In this document: piece after piece, positions 17,814 to 27,700 of the stretch
Layout of the letters: each line of letters starts with the position of its first letter
How positions within the stretch are numbered: position 1 is the stretch's first letter
Source: Nocardioides cremeus
Lineage (GTDB): Bacteria; Actinomycetota; Actinomycetes; Propionibacteriales; Nocardioidaceae
Length of the DNA: 64,000 bases
Reading direction: 5' to 3'
NCBI RefSeq assembly: GCF_030518195.1
Contig: NZ_JAULSC010000007.1
Coordinates: forward strand, 62,001-126,000
Program-made: the position numbers and the translations under genes
The notes under the pieces: generated by a model
Databases searched by the model: none
The model's input: only the letters and a program-made list of their open reading frames with translations
Told to the model about the DNA's origin: nothing

Positions 17814-19592
17814 TCAGCCGCCGGAGCCGCCGGAGCCGCCACCGGCGGGCTTGCACTCCACGCCGTCGGAGGGGGTGTAGACGGTGTTGAACTTCTCGGT
17901 GCGCTCCAGCTCCGACTCCCCCGCGCGGCGGAAGTAGCGCCACACGTTGATGGAGAAGCCCGGGGAGCCCTCGTAGGCGTAGCAGTCCTCGCCCGAGAGC
18001 GTCCGCGTGGTGGGCTGGGTGTAGTCGTAGCGCTCCCCGGTCTTGGACGTGATGTCCCAGTACTCGGTGGAGTAGAAGGTCGCGGTGACCACGCCGGTGC
18101 CGGTCGCGTCGCCCGGGGTGACGTTGGTGTCGATGAGGATGCCGTGGGGCGTGTCGTTCTTGAACCGCAGGTCGATGGCGCCCCAGGCCACGGTCGCCTC
18201 GCGCCCGACCGGGTAGCGGTCGATGTAGAACGAGTGCGGCTTGTGCTCGACGTCCTCGAGGCCGGCGAAGAAGGCGGCATTGAACAGGGTGGTGGCCATC
18301 TGCGAGACGCCGCCGCCGAGGTCCTCCTTGAGGATGCCGTTGGAGATGATGAAGCCCTCGGTGAAGCCGTTCTCGCGGGTCCGCTCCCCCACCGTGTCGT
18401 TCATCGAGAAGGTCTCGCCCGGCGCCAGCACGGTGCCGTCGATGATCTCGGCGGCACGCCCGATGTTGACGTTGCGGTACTCCGCGTTGGGGTAGTAGGT
18501 GGTGAACGTCGAGACCTGCTCGCGGATGTTGAGCTCGCGGGCCTCCTTGGTGGTGAAGTCGGGCTTCTCGACGCGGGCCTCGACCTCGATGGTGCGCTTG
18601 CCCTCGCGGCGTACGACGACCTGGAGCAGCGCGTCGCTGACGTCCTTGGCGTCGTAGGCCAGCCCGGGCTTGCCAGGCACCACCTGCGGCTTGCCGTCGA
18701 CCAGCGCCACGGTGGCGTCGACGGGGGCGCCGTCGCCGGCGGTGGCGGAGTCGACGAGGCCGGCGAGCTTCTTGGTCTTCACGGCCGGCTCGAGGGCGCC
18801 GTCGACGGCCTTGAGCCGCACCACGGGTGCGTACTGCTGCGGGTCGAGGGTCACGGTCGCGTCGCCGAAGTCGAGCGAGACCGGCGCCGACATGGCGGGG
18901 TTGGCGAACTCCTCGACGGCGCGGTCGACGTCGGCGGCGTCGATGTCGGGCTCGACCTCGGTGAGCTCGAGCTCGGTGGTCGCGCCCTCCTCGCCGCCGG
19001 CCTGGTCGACGTACGCCGCCACGACGGCCTCGCGCGAGGCGTCGAGGTCGAGCTCGCGGCCGGTCTCGGGCTTGGTCGTCTTGACCCCGTTGGTCGTCAG
19101 CTTCACCTGGCCGTCGACGGCGGGCTGGTCGACCTCCTCGGCGAGCCCGGCGAGGGCCTCGTCGAGCGCGGACTCGTCGACGTCGACGACGGGGTCGAGC
19201 TCCTCGCCGCCGGTGTAGAAGTCCCAGAGCCGGTCGGGGGCCCAGGAGCTGCGCCCGCCGGCCGCGGCGACCGACGCGGCGTGGTCGACCGACAGGCCGA
19301 GCTCGGCCGGGTCGACCTCGCGGGTGCCGGCGCCGGGCACCGTGAGGCTCAGCGGCTCGGCGAGGCGCTCGTCGAGGCCGGCGGCCAGCGTGCGCTCGGC
19401 GCGGGCGGGGCTGCGCCCGCCGATGTCGACGCCGGCGATGGTGGTGCCGCGCGGCACCTTGTCGCCGGCCACGGCACCGGCCACGGCGTAGCCGCCGGCG
19501 GCCAGCAGCACGAGCACGCCGAGCACCAGCACCACGGCCTTGGCGCCGCTGGACTCGCGGTCGTCGGAGGGTCGCTTGGGGTCTCGGCTCAC
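17814..19592 (-). CDS. VanW-family surface protein with peptidoglycan-binding-4 repeats
   Basis: About 592 residues: a short cytoplasmic tail, one membrane segment (VVLVLGVLVLLAAGGYAVAG), an extracytoplasmic region with two PG_binding_4-like repeats (each with DLDASREAV or AYDAKDVSDAL near the end), then a VanW domain (STFTTYYPNAEYRNVNIG, with GETFSMNDTVGERT and GGGVSQMATTLFNAAFFAG) and a Gly/Ser tail. The family is associated with cell-wall remodelling; a catalytic role is unproven. GTG 19592 is chosen because a -10-like TAGAGT ends seven bases before it; in-frame GTGs at 19601 and 19613 overlap that box. Confidence 0.9.
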   Translation of the reverse strand: MSRDPKRPSDDRESSGAKAVVLVLGVLVLLAAGGYAVAGAVAGDKVPRGTTIAGVDIGGRSPARAERTLAAGLDERLAEPLSLTVPGAGTREVDPAELGLSVDHAASVAAAGGRSSWAPDRLWDFYTGGEELDPVVDVDESALDEALAGLAEEVDQPAVDGQVKLTTNGVKTTKPETGRELDLDASREAVVAAYVDQAGGEEGATTELELTEVEPDIDAADVDRAVEEFANPAMSAPVSLDFGDATVTLDPQQYAPVVRLKAVDGALEPAVKTKKLAGLVDSATAGDGAPVDATVALVDGKPQVVPGKPGLAYDAKDVSDALLQVVVRREGKRTIEVEARVEKPDFTTKEARELNIREQVSTFTTYYPNAEYRNVNIGRAAEIIDGTVLAPGETFSMNDTVGERTRENGFTEGFIISNGILKEDLGGGVSQMATTLFNAAFFAGLEDVEHKPHSFYIDRYPVGREATVAWGAIDLRFKNDTPHGILIDTNVTPGDATGTGVVTATFYSTEYWDITSKTGERYDYTQPTTRTLSGEDCYAYEGSPGFSINVWRYFRRAGESELERTEKFNTVYTPSDGVECKPAGGGSGGSGG

Positions 19593-19616
19593 GCGAGCCA
19601 CTCTAAAAGCCACTAC

Positions 19617-19988
19617 CTACAGCGTTGAATCCTCGGCGGCGGTGGTGGCCGGGCGCCGCCGCGGCACGCTCACCACCGCCCCCACCAGCACCACCAGGCC
19701 GAGGGTCAGCAGCCCGTAGCCGGCCAGGTCGGAGCCGACCAGGAAGTCGCCCTCGGGGCGCTGCTGGACGGCCTGCACGAGCAGCAGCGCGAGCCCCAGC
19801 GCGAACGCGACGCGGGTGGTGAAGCCGGGCGGCAGCGCCAGCAGCACCGCGACGACCGCGGCCGCGCCGAGCGCCAGGCCCCAGCCGGTGGCGTGCACGA
19901 GCAGCACCGCCAGTCCCACGACGGCCCCCGCGACCAGCAGGCCCAGCACCCCCAGGGCGCGTCGGGGGGTGGGCAGCAGCGTGCTCAG
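19617..19988 (-). CDS. Small four-helix membrane protein next to mshB (DUF6113-like)
   Basis: About 123 residues with four hydrophobic segments ([61 protein letters not shown]) and a basic C-terminal tail. Comparable small membrane proteins follow mshB in other actinobacteria; the DUF6113 name is from memory. No ATG, GTG or TTG lies near the upstream end; the candidate start is CTG 19988 overlapping the mshB stop (CTGA), or a GTG at 19949 that would shorten the N-terminus. Function is unknown; coupling to mshB suggests a role near mycothiol metabolism only by context. Confidence 0.65.
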   Translation of the reverse strand: MSTLLPTPRRALGVLGLLVAGAVVGLAVLLVHATGWGLALGAAAVVAVLLALPPGFTTRVAFALGLALLLVQAVQQRPEGDFLVGSDLAGYGLLTLGLVVLVGAVVSVPRRRPATTAAEDSTL

Positions 19989-20911
19989 AGCCCCGCGAAG
20001 AGGTCGGTCTCGAGACCGTCCTCCCCCACCGGCCCGAGCTCGCCCTTGACCAGGCGGTAGAACTCCACGCCCCACGCGGTGGCACCGACGTTGTTGGAGA
20101 GCGCGAAGAACGGCCCGTCGGTGGTGATCTGGGTGGCGTGCGCGGCCAGCGCGGCCATCTTGGTGTCGACGTAGTCGGTCGCGTCGACGCCGCAGGCGAG
20201 GTCCTCGTCGGGGGTGACGAAGTGCGGCAGCGGCCCGTCGGGGTCCATGCCCTCGAAGGTGGTGGTGTCGCCGGCGTCGCGCAGCGCGCGCAGCCCGGCG
20301 CGCATCCGGCTCTCCGACATCGCGCCCCAGTAGATCTTGGCGATGTCGTGGGCCGCGCCGAGCTCCTTGCGGTACGACGGCACCGCGGCGAGCTGGGCGG
20401 CGTACATCGCGACCCGGTGCGCCTGGATGTGGTCGGGGTGGCCGTAGCCGCCGAACTGGTCGTAGGTGACGAGCACCTGGGGGCGGACCTCGCGGATGAC
20501 CTCGACGAGCAGGTCGGCGGCCTCGGTGAGGTCGGCGCGCCAGAACGCGTTGTCGTGGATGTCGTCGGCGGCGACGGCGTGGCCGTCGGCGTGCCACTTC
20601 ATGCCGGAGTCGCGGAAGCGGCCGAAGCCGCCGAGGAAGCGGTGGTCGGTGACGCCGAGGGCCTTCATCGCCGCGTCGAGCTCGGTGCGGCGGTGCTCGC
20701 CGAGGCGGTCCTCGCGGTCGGCGGCCAGGTGCTCGAGCTCGGGCACCAGGATCTCGCCCATCTCGCCGGCGGTGCAGGTCACCAGGGTGACGCCGCGGCC
20801 CTCGGCGACGTACTTGGCCATCGTGGCGCCCTGGCCGATCGACTCGTCGTCGGGGTGGGCGTGCACGAGGAGCAGGCGCTGGTCGCCGGAGGTCGAGGAG
20901 GTGTGGGGCAT
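19985..20911 (-). CDS. mshB: Mycothiol biosynthesis deacetylase MshB
   Basis: Zinc-dependent deacetylase that removes acetyl from GlcNAc-inositol, the second step of mycothiol synthesis. The 308-residue protein has the LmbE-like zinc signature [12 protein letters not shown] near the N-terminus, the third ligand in [13 protein letters not shown], and the family-typical C-terminus DLFAGL. ATG 20911 is preferred over GTG 20917 because a -10-like TAGGAT (20924-20919, minus) ends seven bases before it. Presence of this gene marks the host as an actinobacterium using mycothiol. Confidence 0.95.
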   Translation of the reverse strand: MPHTSSTSGDQRLLLVHAHPDDESIGQGATMAKYVAEGRGVTLVTCTAGEMGEILVPELEHLAADREDRLGEHRRTELDAAMKALGVTDHRFLGGFGRFRDSGMKWHADGHAVAADDIHDNAFWRADLTEAADLLVEVIREVRPQVLVTYDQFGGYGHPDHIQAHRVAMYAAQLAAVPSYRKELGAAHDIAKIYWGAMSESRMRAGLRALRDAGDTTTFEGMDPDGPLPHFVTPDEDLACGVDATDYVDTKMAALAAHATQITTDGPFFALSNNVGATAWGVEFYRLVKGELGPVGEDGLETDLFAGL

Positions 20912-20921
20912 GGGCACGATC

Positions 20922-21638
20922 CTAGGAGTGCGCGCCAGGGCGCTTGATGCGCCGGGGGCCGGTGGGCAGCTCGAGCGGCGCGACCGGCTGCGCGGCGCTG
21001 GCGACGGTGTCGTCGTCGAGCCAGCCGTCGTGCTCGTCGACGAGCACCTCGACCAGCAGCTGGGGGGCGTCGGTGAGCACCGCCCAGGGGTGGTCCTCGT
21101 CGTCGTCCTCGCCGGCCAGGCGCTCGCGCTCGAGGCGGGCCTCGTAGCCGTCGGCGCGCAGCCGGCGCAGCACCTCGGCGGCGTCGTCCTCGTCGAAGAG
21201 CACCGCGCGCAGCACCCCGTCGTGCTGCTCGGTCTCGGCGGCGCGCAGCACGTGGCGCAGCTCGGGCAGGAAGGGCCGGTCGGCGACCATCCAGTCCAGT
21301 CCGCTGGGGCCGTCGAGCCCGTCGACGCCCACCCAGGTGAGGCGGTCGTGCTCGTGGGGCTCGGGCTCGCCGTCGACGATGCGGGCCACCGCCACCCGCA
21401 GCTCGAGGTGGTCGTCGATGACGCTGGCGCCGCTCAACCAGGCGCTCACCTCGATGGTGCAGCCGAGCTCCTCGGCGATCTCGCGCTCCAGCGCGTCGGC
21501 GGGCTGCTCGCCCGGCTCGACCTTGCCGCCCGGCAGCTCCCAGCGGCCCGCGGCCGCGGGTGGCGCCGTACGCCGCGCGGCCAGCACCCGCGCGCCCCGC
21601 ACGATCGCCGCCCCCACCACCAGTCGCCGCTCACCCAC
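20922..21638 (-). CDS. NUDIX hydrolase (MutT-like) with C-terminal extension
   Basis: Hydrolyses a nucleoside diphosphate linked compound; MutT-type sanitation of oxidised dGTP is the likely but unproven role. The full NUDIX box is seen, [17 protein letters not shown] then AEELGC, about residues 33-55. After the ~130-residue NUDIX fold there is a ~100-residue acidic extension. GTG 21638 is supported by a -10-like TATCGT (21651-21646, minus) seven bases upstream. The upstream 360 bases contain only dispersed repeats. It is transcribed toward mshB, 10 bases apart from it. Confidence 0.85.
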   Translation of the reverse strand: MGERRLVVGAAIVRGARVLAARRTAPPAAAGRWELPGGKVEPGEQPADALEREIAEELGCTIEVSAWLSGASVIDDHLELRVAVARIVDGEPEPHEHDRLTWVGVDGLDGPSGLDWMVADRPFLPELRHVLRAAETEQHDGVLRAVLFDEDDAAEVLRRLRADGYEARLERERLAGEDDDEDHPWAVLTDAPQLLVEVLVDEHDGWLDDDTVASAAQPVAPLELPTGPRRIKRPGAHS

Positions 21639-21664
21639 GCCCCGCACGATAGTCGCCCCCACCG

Positions 21665-21960
21665 CCGCCGCTGGTTGAGGAGGTTGCGCAGCAACCGTCT
21701 GATACGGAAGTACGACACTCCTGAGACGCCGGTGGCCTGGAGTGACCGATGTGTCGACTTCCCCGCGCCATGGCGCGGCCCGGGGTTGGCCGCTGGGTTG
21801 CTCGAAACCACCGGCCGTTGGTCGAGCAGGCGCCGTTGGTTGAGGAGGTTGCGCAGCAACCGCGGCCGTTGGTTGAGGAGGTTGCGCAGCAACCGTCTCG
21901 AAACCACCGGCCGTTGGTCGAGCAGCGACGAGCGCCAGCGAGGAGCGTCGCCGAGACCCG
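21665..21960. repeat. Compound GTTGGTYGAG repeat region
   Basis: Three direct copies of GGTTGAGGAGGTTGCGCAGC followed by AACC lie at about 21673-21696, 21837-21861 and 21870-21894, mixed with GTTGGTCGAGC words at 21818 and 21913. The last unit continues to CGCCGAGACC at 21958. Between the first copy and the next GAAACC word lies an unrelated ~100 bp stretch (21701-21802) with a CGCGCCATGGCGCG palindrome, which looks like a nested insertion. No open frame here has coding character. The rest of the 21639-22000 gap holds the NUDIX and EamA promoters. Confidence 0.85.
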
Positions 21961-22000
21961 GCGACCACCACACCCACCTCCCATCGGGCAGGCTGGCCCC

Positions 22001-22954
22001 GTGACCTCTCGGGACGCCACCACCCCTCGCTCCGCTCCCCCGCCCGGCGCCGTGCCGCTGATCCCGGCGGCGGCGTTCGTGCTGGTGTGGTCCTCGGGCT
22101 ACATCGCCGGGCCCGCCGGTGTCGCCGTGGTCGAGCCGTTCACGCTGCTGACGCTGCGCTTCGTGCTGGCGGCGCTGCTGCTGGCGCCGCTGGCGTGGTG
22201 GCTGCGCGGGCCGATGCGGATGACCCGCGACGAGGTGGTGCGGGTCGGGGCGGTGGGGCTGGTGCTCAACGGGGTGCAGTTCGGCCTGATGTACGTCGCC
22301 TTCGAGCTCGGCCTGGGCGCGACCCTCGCGGCGCTGCTTCACTCGCTGTCCCCCGTGCTGACCGTGGTGCTGGCGGGGCTGCTCCTCGGCGAGCGGCTGA
22401 CCCGGGTGCAGGTGGCCGGCTTCGCAGCGGGCGTGGTCGGGGTGCTGGTGGTGCTGGGCCCCGACGTCGACGGCGCCGGCGGCCCGGTGGGGCTGGTGCT
22501 GGGGGTGGCCAGCCTGCTGGCGTTGAGCCTGGGCACCCTGGGCCAGCGCTGGATCCACGTCAGCGCCGACCCGATCTGGTCGGCCACGGTGCAGTGCGCG
22601 GTGGCGGCGCTGCCGCTGGGCGTGGTCGCGCTGGCGGTCGAGGGCACCAGCGGGGTCGACGACCCGCTGCTGGGCCTGGCGGCGATCGGCTACATCGCCG
22701 GCATCAACTCGGTGGTCGGGCTGCTGCTGCTGGGCGTGCTCGTACGCCGCGGCGGGGCCAGCGCGGGCGCCAGCGTGTTCTTCCTGATGCCGCCGGTGAC
22801 CGCGGTGCTGGCCTGGGTCGCGTTCGGCGACACCCTGGGCCCGCGCCAGGTGGTCGGGCTGGCACTGTCGGTGGTCGGGGTCGCGGTGGCGACCCGGGCC
22901 GGGCGCGCCCGCCGCGCCGCCGCCACCCCACGAGTCGAGGAGCCGACCGCATGA
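22001..22954 (+). CDS. EamA-family drug/metabolite transporter
   Basis: A 317-residue inner-membrane exporter with ten predicted hydrophobic segments in two EamA halves: FVLVWSSGYIAGPAGV at the first helix, HSLSPVLTVVLAGLLLGERL closing the first half, and VFFLMPPVTAVLAWVAFGD in the second. Substrate is unknown. GTG 22001 follows a -10-like CAGGCT (21989-21994) by six bases. Its TGA overlaps the ATG of the next gene (ATGA), so the pair is co-translated. Confidence 0.9.
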   Translation: MTSRDATTPRSAPPPGAVPLIPAAAFVLVWSSGYIAGPAGVAVVEPFTLLTLRFVLAALLLAPLAWWLRGPMRMTRDEVVRVGAVGLVLNGVQFGLMYVAFELGLGATLAALLHSLSPVLTVVLAGLLLGERLTRVQVAGFAAGVVGVLVVLGPDVDGAGGPVGLVLGVASLLALSLGTLGQRWIHVSADPIWSATVQCAVAALPLGVVALAVEGTSGVDDPLLGLAAIGYIAGINSVVGLLLLGVLVRRGGASAGASVFFLMPPVTAVLAWVAFGDTLGPRQVVGLALSVVGVAVATRAGRARRAAATPRVEEPTA

Positions 22955-23886
22955 GCCACCCCGAGGTCGAGGCGTCGTGGACCGACGAGGCGAGCGGGCT
23001 GCGGCTCGCGCGGAGTGCGGCGTACCCGCGGGTGCCGGGGGCGGTGGGCCTCGAGGGCGTGCCGCTCACCGGCAAGCTGCGACGCAGCTGGACGCTGGGC
23101 GCGCTCGGCATGAAGGCGTGGACGTGGGAGCCGGCCGACCGCCGCGACCGGCAGTGGTGGCCGCAGGGCATCACCGACGCCGGTGAGGGCGACGCGGGGC
23201 TGCTGGTGTCGTGGTACTCCAAGCAGGGGCTCTCGCGGCTCTCGGTCGTCGACACCCGCACCGGCTGGTACGCCCACCTCGCCCTGGCCGTGCCGCGGCT
23301 GGCCGACGACGGCAGCGTCGCGCTGGGTCCGCTGAAGGTGCACGCGGGCGGCCTGGCCCGCACCGGTCGCTGGCTGCACGTCGCGGCGACCGCGAAGGGC
23401 TTCTGGACCGCCCACCTCGACGACGTCGTCGAGGTCGACGGCGAGCTGGTGCTGCCGGTGCGCCACGCGCACCGCGCCTCGGCGCCTGAGGGCGTCGAGC
23501 CGCTGCGCTACTCGTTCATGTCGGCAGGCTCGTCGGGGCTGGTCGTGGGTGAGTACGCCCGCGGCAGGCGCACCCGGCGCCTGGCCCGCATCCCCGTCGA
23601 CCAGGCCACCGACCTGCCCTGCGGCGCCCCGGTCGTGGCCGGCGACGGCCCCGCGGGCATGCAGGGTGCGGTGGAGCGTGACGGACGCTGGTCGGTGACG
23701 ACCTCGCACGGCCCGTGGGGGCCGGGCTCGCTGTGGACCGGCTCCCCCGACGCCCTCGTACGCCGCCGCTGGGCGATGCCGATGGGTCCCGAGGACCTGT
23801 ACGTCGACGCGGCCGGCGACCTGTGGACGGTCACCGAGCACCCGCGTCGGCGTTGGATCGTGCGGCTCAGCCCTTCCCGCAGGTGA
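22951..23886 (+). CDS. Hypothetical protein co-transcribed with EamA exporter
   Basis: 311 residues, no signal peptide or membrane segment. Tryptophan-rich motifs recur at roughly even spacing (TWEPADRRDRQWWPQG, RTGRWLHVAATAKGFW, RDGRWSVTTSHGPWGPGSLW, DAAGDLWTVTEHPRRRW), which suggests a beta-propeller-like or repeat beta structure; that is inference. I do not recognise the family. The start ATG overlaps the EamA stop. The end overlaps the convergent lipoprotein gene by 20 bases. Confidence 0.75.
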   Translation: MSHPEVEASWTDEASGLRLARSAAYPRVPGAVGLEGVPLTGKLRRSWTLGALGMKAWTWEPADRRDRQWWPQGITDAGEGDAGLLVSWYSKQGLSRLSVVDTRTGWYAHLALAVPRLADDGSVALGPLKVHAGGLARTGRWLHVAATAKGFWTAHLDDVVEVDGELVLPVRHAHRASAPEGVEPLRYSFMSAGSSGLVVGEYARGRRTRRLARIPVDQATDLPCGAPVVAGDGPAGMQGAVERDGRWSVTTSHGPWGPGSLWTGSPDALVRRRWAMPMGPEDLYVDAAGDLWTVTEHPRRRWIVRLSPSRR

Positions 23887-24373
23887 ACGAGGCGACGATG
23901 TCGACCGACCCACCCTCGGTGGGGTTGGCGGCCGCGTCGATGTTGACCTCGGTGCCGTCCTCGGCGGCCTCGACGCCGGTCGGGTCGTCGGGCGGCGTGG
24001 TGTAGGCGACCCCGTCGACGGTCACGACCGCGCTGGTGGGGATGTCGCCGGCCCCGGCGAAGACCTGGATGGAGCCCTTCTTGCCGCTGTAGAGGTAGTA
24101 GGCGGCCGGCTCGCCGTTGGCGGGCTGCACGGACTCGCCCTTGCCCTTGAACGAGGTCTCGGCGGCACCGGTCAGGTCGACCGTGACCTTGCAGTCGCGC
24201 TGCTGGTCGCCGCTGCCGTCGTTCGTCACGCCGGTCTCCTCGTCGAAACCGGCGGAGGGCGAGGAGGTCGCCTCGGGCTCTGCGGAACTGTCGTCGTCGC
24301 CGCTGCAGCCGGTGAGGACGAGGGCGGTGGTGGCCAGGGCGGCCAGGGCGGTGGCGGGGTGGGTCAGACGCAT
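23867..24373 (-). CDS. LpqH-like (19-kDa antigen family) lipoprotein
   Basis: A 168-residue secreted lipoprotein. The signal peptide ends in the lipobox LTGC (C23), followed by an acidic Ser/Asp-rich spacer. The mature part (CKVTVDLTG, ending DIVASFTCGKG) has two cysteines positioned to pair and resembles the mycobacterial 19-kDa lipoprotein antigen family. Its role at the membrane surface is unknown. ATG 24373 gives a normal signal peptide (MRLTHPATALAALATTALVL). The 3' end overlaps the convergent upstream gene by 20 bases. Confidence 0.82.
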   Translation of the reverse strand: MRLTHPATALAALATTALVLTGCSGDDDSSAEPEATSSPSAGFDEETGVTNDGSGDQQRDCKVTVDLTGAAETSFKGKGESVQPANGEPAAYYLYSGKKGSIQVFAGAGDIPTSAVVTVDGVAYTTPPDDPTGVEAAEDGTEVNIDAAANPTEGGSVDIVASFTCGKG

Positions 24374-24442
24374 GACCCGAGTCAAACATCCGCCCCAGGC
24401 ACAAAGTAAAGCGGGGTGCCTGCATCGCGCCCCCGAAATGCC

Positions 24443-24477
24443 CACCGGGGCCGCACACGATGTGTGCGGCCCCGGTG
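24443..24477. terminator. 16-bp perfect hairpin, terminator-like
   Basis: CACCGGGGCCGCACAC, a three-base loop GAT, then its exact complement. No T-run follows on either strand. It lies upstream of the lipoprotein gene and downstream of the Ig-like gene on the same strand. Confidence 0.65.
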
Positions 24478-24513
24478 ATGCAGCCGGAAGACCCTGATGT
24501 CTATGGTGACAGG

Positions 24514-24563
24514 GCGGTCCGGACCATTCTCAAGCAGCGGCAACAGAGAATGGCCCGGACCGC
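24514..24563. terminator. 18-bp hairpin, terminator-like
   Basis: GCGGTCCGGACCATTCTC and its near complement (one mismatch that would be a G-U pair on one strand) are separated by 14 bases. It is the second of three strong hairpins in the 335-base gap 24374-24708, which holds no gene. Confidence 0.6.
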
Positions 24564-24658
24564 GTCTGTGTCTCCGGCTCAGTGAGCTGTGCTCAACGAT
24601 CGCGCTCAGTTGACTGTGCACAGGAGTGGGGGCGCGTTCGGCTCCCCCGGGGAGAGTC

Positions 24659-24687
24659 GCTCCGGGGCGGCTGGGCCGCCCCGGAGC
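24659..24687. terminator. 13-bp perfect hairpin after Ig-like gene
   Basis: GCTCCGGGGCGGC, loop TGG, then its exact complement. It lies 22 bases after the stop codon of the minus-strand Ig-like gene, where a terminator is expected. Confidence 0.72.
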
Positions 24688-24708
24688 TCCTCACTTGGTG
24701 GCGCTGGA

Positions 24709-27700
24709 TCAGCGCGGCTTCTGGGTGTTCGACTTCGCCTTCTGCGAGATGTCCGTCTCGGACACCTTCGCGATGAAGCGAGTCTTCTGGTTCCCGTTGC
24801 GGTCCGCGACCTTGAAGGTCAGGGTGCCGCCCTCGGGAACGATGTCCTCGCGGACCTGGACCAGACGCTTGTTGCCCTTCGACTTCTTGCCACGGATCTT
24901 GAACAGCTTGACCGTGGCGCCCTCGGCCTCGTCGTCGACCTGGAAGCGGACGACGTCCTTCTTCGGGCCGTTGCTGTCGGCGGAGATGATCGCCTCGACG
25001 ATCGCCTTCTCGTCCTTCTCCTTACCGAAGGTCACCGTGTCGGTGGCCTGCGAGGCGGGGATGACCGTGGCACCGACGTAGCCGATGGCGGTCACGGTGG
25101 CAGTGCCCTCGGCGGCACCCGAGAAGACGTAAGTCGCCATCCCGTCCTCGCCGGTGGCGACGGGGGTCGGGTTGTTCGGGTCACCGTCCTGGAAGTCGTC
25201 CGGACCGGTGCGGAAGAAGTCGACCGAGAACTCGATCGGCTCCCCGTTCTGGTCCACCGCCGTGTAATCCATGATGACGGTGGTGCCCACCGGGACGGTC
25301 TCGGGTCCCTGCTGCGCCAGCGTGAAGGTGCTGTTCGCGAAGTCGACAGCGTAGAACTCGACCTCGGGGCCCTCGCCCTCGATGTCCTCGGAGTCCGGAA
25401 TGACCACGCCGGCGGCGTTGTACTCGTTCACCGGAGCGTCCCAGGTGCCCACGGGCATCGAGTCGCCGGCAACGTTCGAGTTCACTACGAACTCGACGTT
25501 GTCGTTGAAGTCGGTGCGGATCGAGGTGGAGGAGGCGTCACCGACACCGTCGATGTCAATGTCGACGTCGGCGTTGTCGACCGGGTTGCCGAACTGGTCG
25601 GTCACCTGCACGTCGTACGCAGCGCTGTCAGAGAGCGGCAGCTTCGGCAGGACGGAGGAGTCCTGGAAGCGGTCGCTGGCCAGCTCGATGATGACGTCGC
25701 CGCCGTTGAGCGGGTTCTCGGACGAGAAGTCGTAGTCCTCGGTGTCAGACTGCCCAGCGACCGTAGCGGTCACGTTGACCGTGGCCTCCCCGTCGTCGTC
25801 GAAGTCGTCGCTGCGCTTGACGCCGAGGTAGTACGTCGCGTTGCCGTTGCCATCGGTGACGACCGTGATGGTCTGGCCCCGGTCGACGATGTCACCCTCG
25901 AGGTCACCCTCCTCCGGGTCAGCCGGCTCGCCACCCATGGTGGTGAAGAAGGCGTCGCCGTCAACCTTGAGCGTCACGAGGACGTTGGCAGCCGGGGCGG
26001 TCTCGACGGCGGTCGTGTCGGGGTCGTCGACCGTGACCTTGACGGTGCCCGAGGTGACCTCGCCCGGCTTGCCGGTGGCCGTGTTCTCGGCGATCTTCAC
26101 GACAGCGGTGCCGTCGACCTCGTCGGTGACGAAGTTGACCTCGACGGCGTCGGCGTCAGCACCGGCGTTGCCGAAGGTGTTGTTCACCGAGGCGGCGTCG
26201 AGCTCGCCATCGAGCTCCGACCGGGTCGGGTTGTTGGCCGGGTCAGACAGGGCGACGCTGGCCGACCCGTCGTTGCCGGTCACCGCGTCGGCCACAGTGT
26301 TGCTGATCCGCTCGGTGCCGTTCGGCTGAGCGCCCTGCGCGGCGACAACCACGTCGTCACCGTTCGCAGCGTAGGTGAAGCGCACCTTGCGCCCGGCCAG
26401 CGGAGTGCCGTCGGAAAGCGCAAGCGTGGCGTCGTAGGTGGCCGTCGTGCCCGCGGCGTTGTCCATGACGTCATCGAACTCGAGGTCGGCGTCGCCGGCC
26501 TTGAAGACGAAGTCCTGAGCCGAGAGGTCGCCAGCGCCCTGACCGGGCGTGCCGTCCAGGTTGACGTAGGCGGAGAGGGTGTACTCGCCATCACCCTTGT
26601 CGGTGAACGGAATGTTGGCGTAGCCCTCGGGGCCGGTGGTGACGTTGCCGGTCGTGGCCGGGGGGTTCGTCGGAGCCGGGCCGGTTGCCGGCGGGAACAG
26701 GTCCACGGACAGCGAGTACGACACGGTCTGGTTGTTGACCGGGTTCCCGTTCTGGTCCAGCACCCGCACACGCAGGTCACCGGTGGCGTTCTCGTCGACG
26801 TCGAAGGCCTTGCCGTCCTTGGACGACGTGGAAATCGTGGTGGGAGCCGGCGTGTAGTTGCCCACGGTCACCGAACGACGGAAGTCGACGCCGTTCTCGT
26901 AGGGGTCGTTGTCGGTGGTGTTGACGTAGAAGTCGTACGTCGTGCCGTTAGCCGACCCAGTGGCACCCTCGAAGACCGCCTCGCCCTGCGAGTTGGTGTA
27001 CTCCACGGCGGTGCCGCTGTTGGCGCCGGTGACGGCGTCCTCAGCGACGACCTGGGCACCCACGATGGGGTTGCCCTTCGAGTCGGTCACCTTGACGGCA
27101 ATGTCGGTCGGCGTGGTGCCCTGGACGTTCGAGTTCTCGGCGGTCACGGTGACGCCCGAGATGCTCTGCTTGTAGATGTTGACCGGCTCTGCGTCCTCAC
27201 CCTCGGCCTGCGCCAGGATGAGCGCCTCGTTCACGACGGGAGCCGTGGTGTCGAAGACGTAGCCGGTGAAGTCAACAGGAGCCGAGTAGGTGCGGCTGGT
27301 GTCACCCGTCTCCACCTTGCCCGCGACGTCCTCAGACGTGGTGGGCGCGCCCGTGTTCGACTCGAAGGTCAGCGTCGGGTCGGCAGCCAGGTCCGAGGTG
27401 GTGCCGGAGACAGCACCGAGCAGGGCCTCCTGGCCCTCCGTGCCGTACTCCTGCTTGAAGACGCCGACCTCGGCGCCCGGGGTGTAAGCGATGTCGATCG
27501 CGTCAGCGTCAGCGTCAACGTCGACGTTGTTGGCGTCCGGGGTGCCGATCTCGGTGCCGACCGAGCCGAGGGCCACGGCGCGCACCGGGACGTTGCTGTT
27601 GTAGGTCGCCGGGGGCGGGGCCCACTCGGTGGAGAACGCGCCCGCATTGCGCGAGACGGTAGCGATCGGCACCCAAGTGCCCGCTGCGTTCTGGAACTCG

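Noticed and set aside
21665..21960. Insertion sequence
   Set aside because: No transposase frame and no terminal inverted repeats enclosing a gene; only short repeated words.
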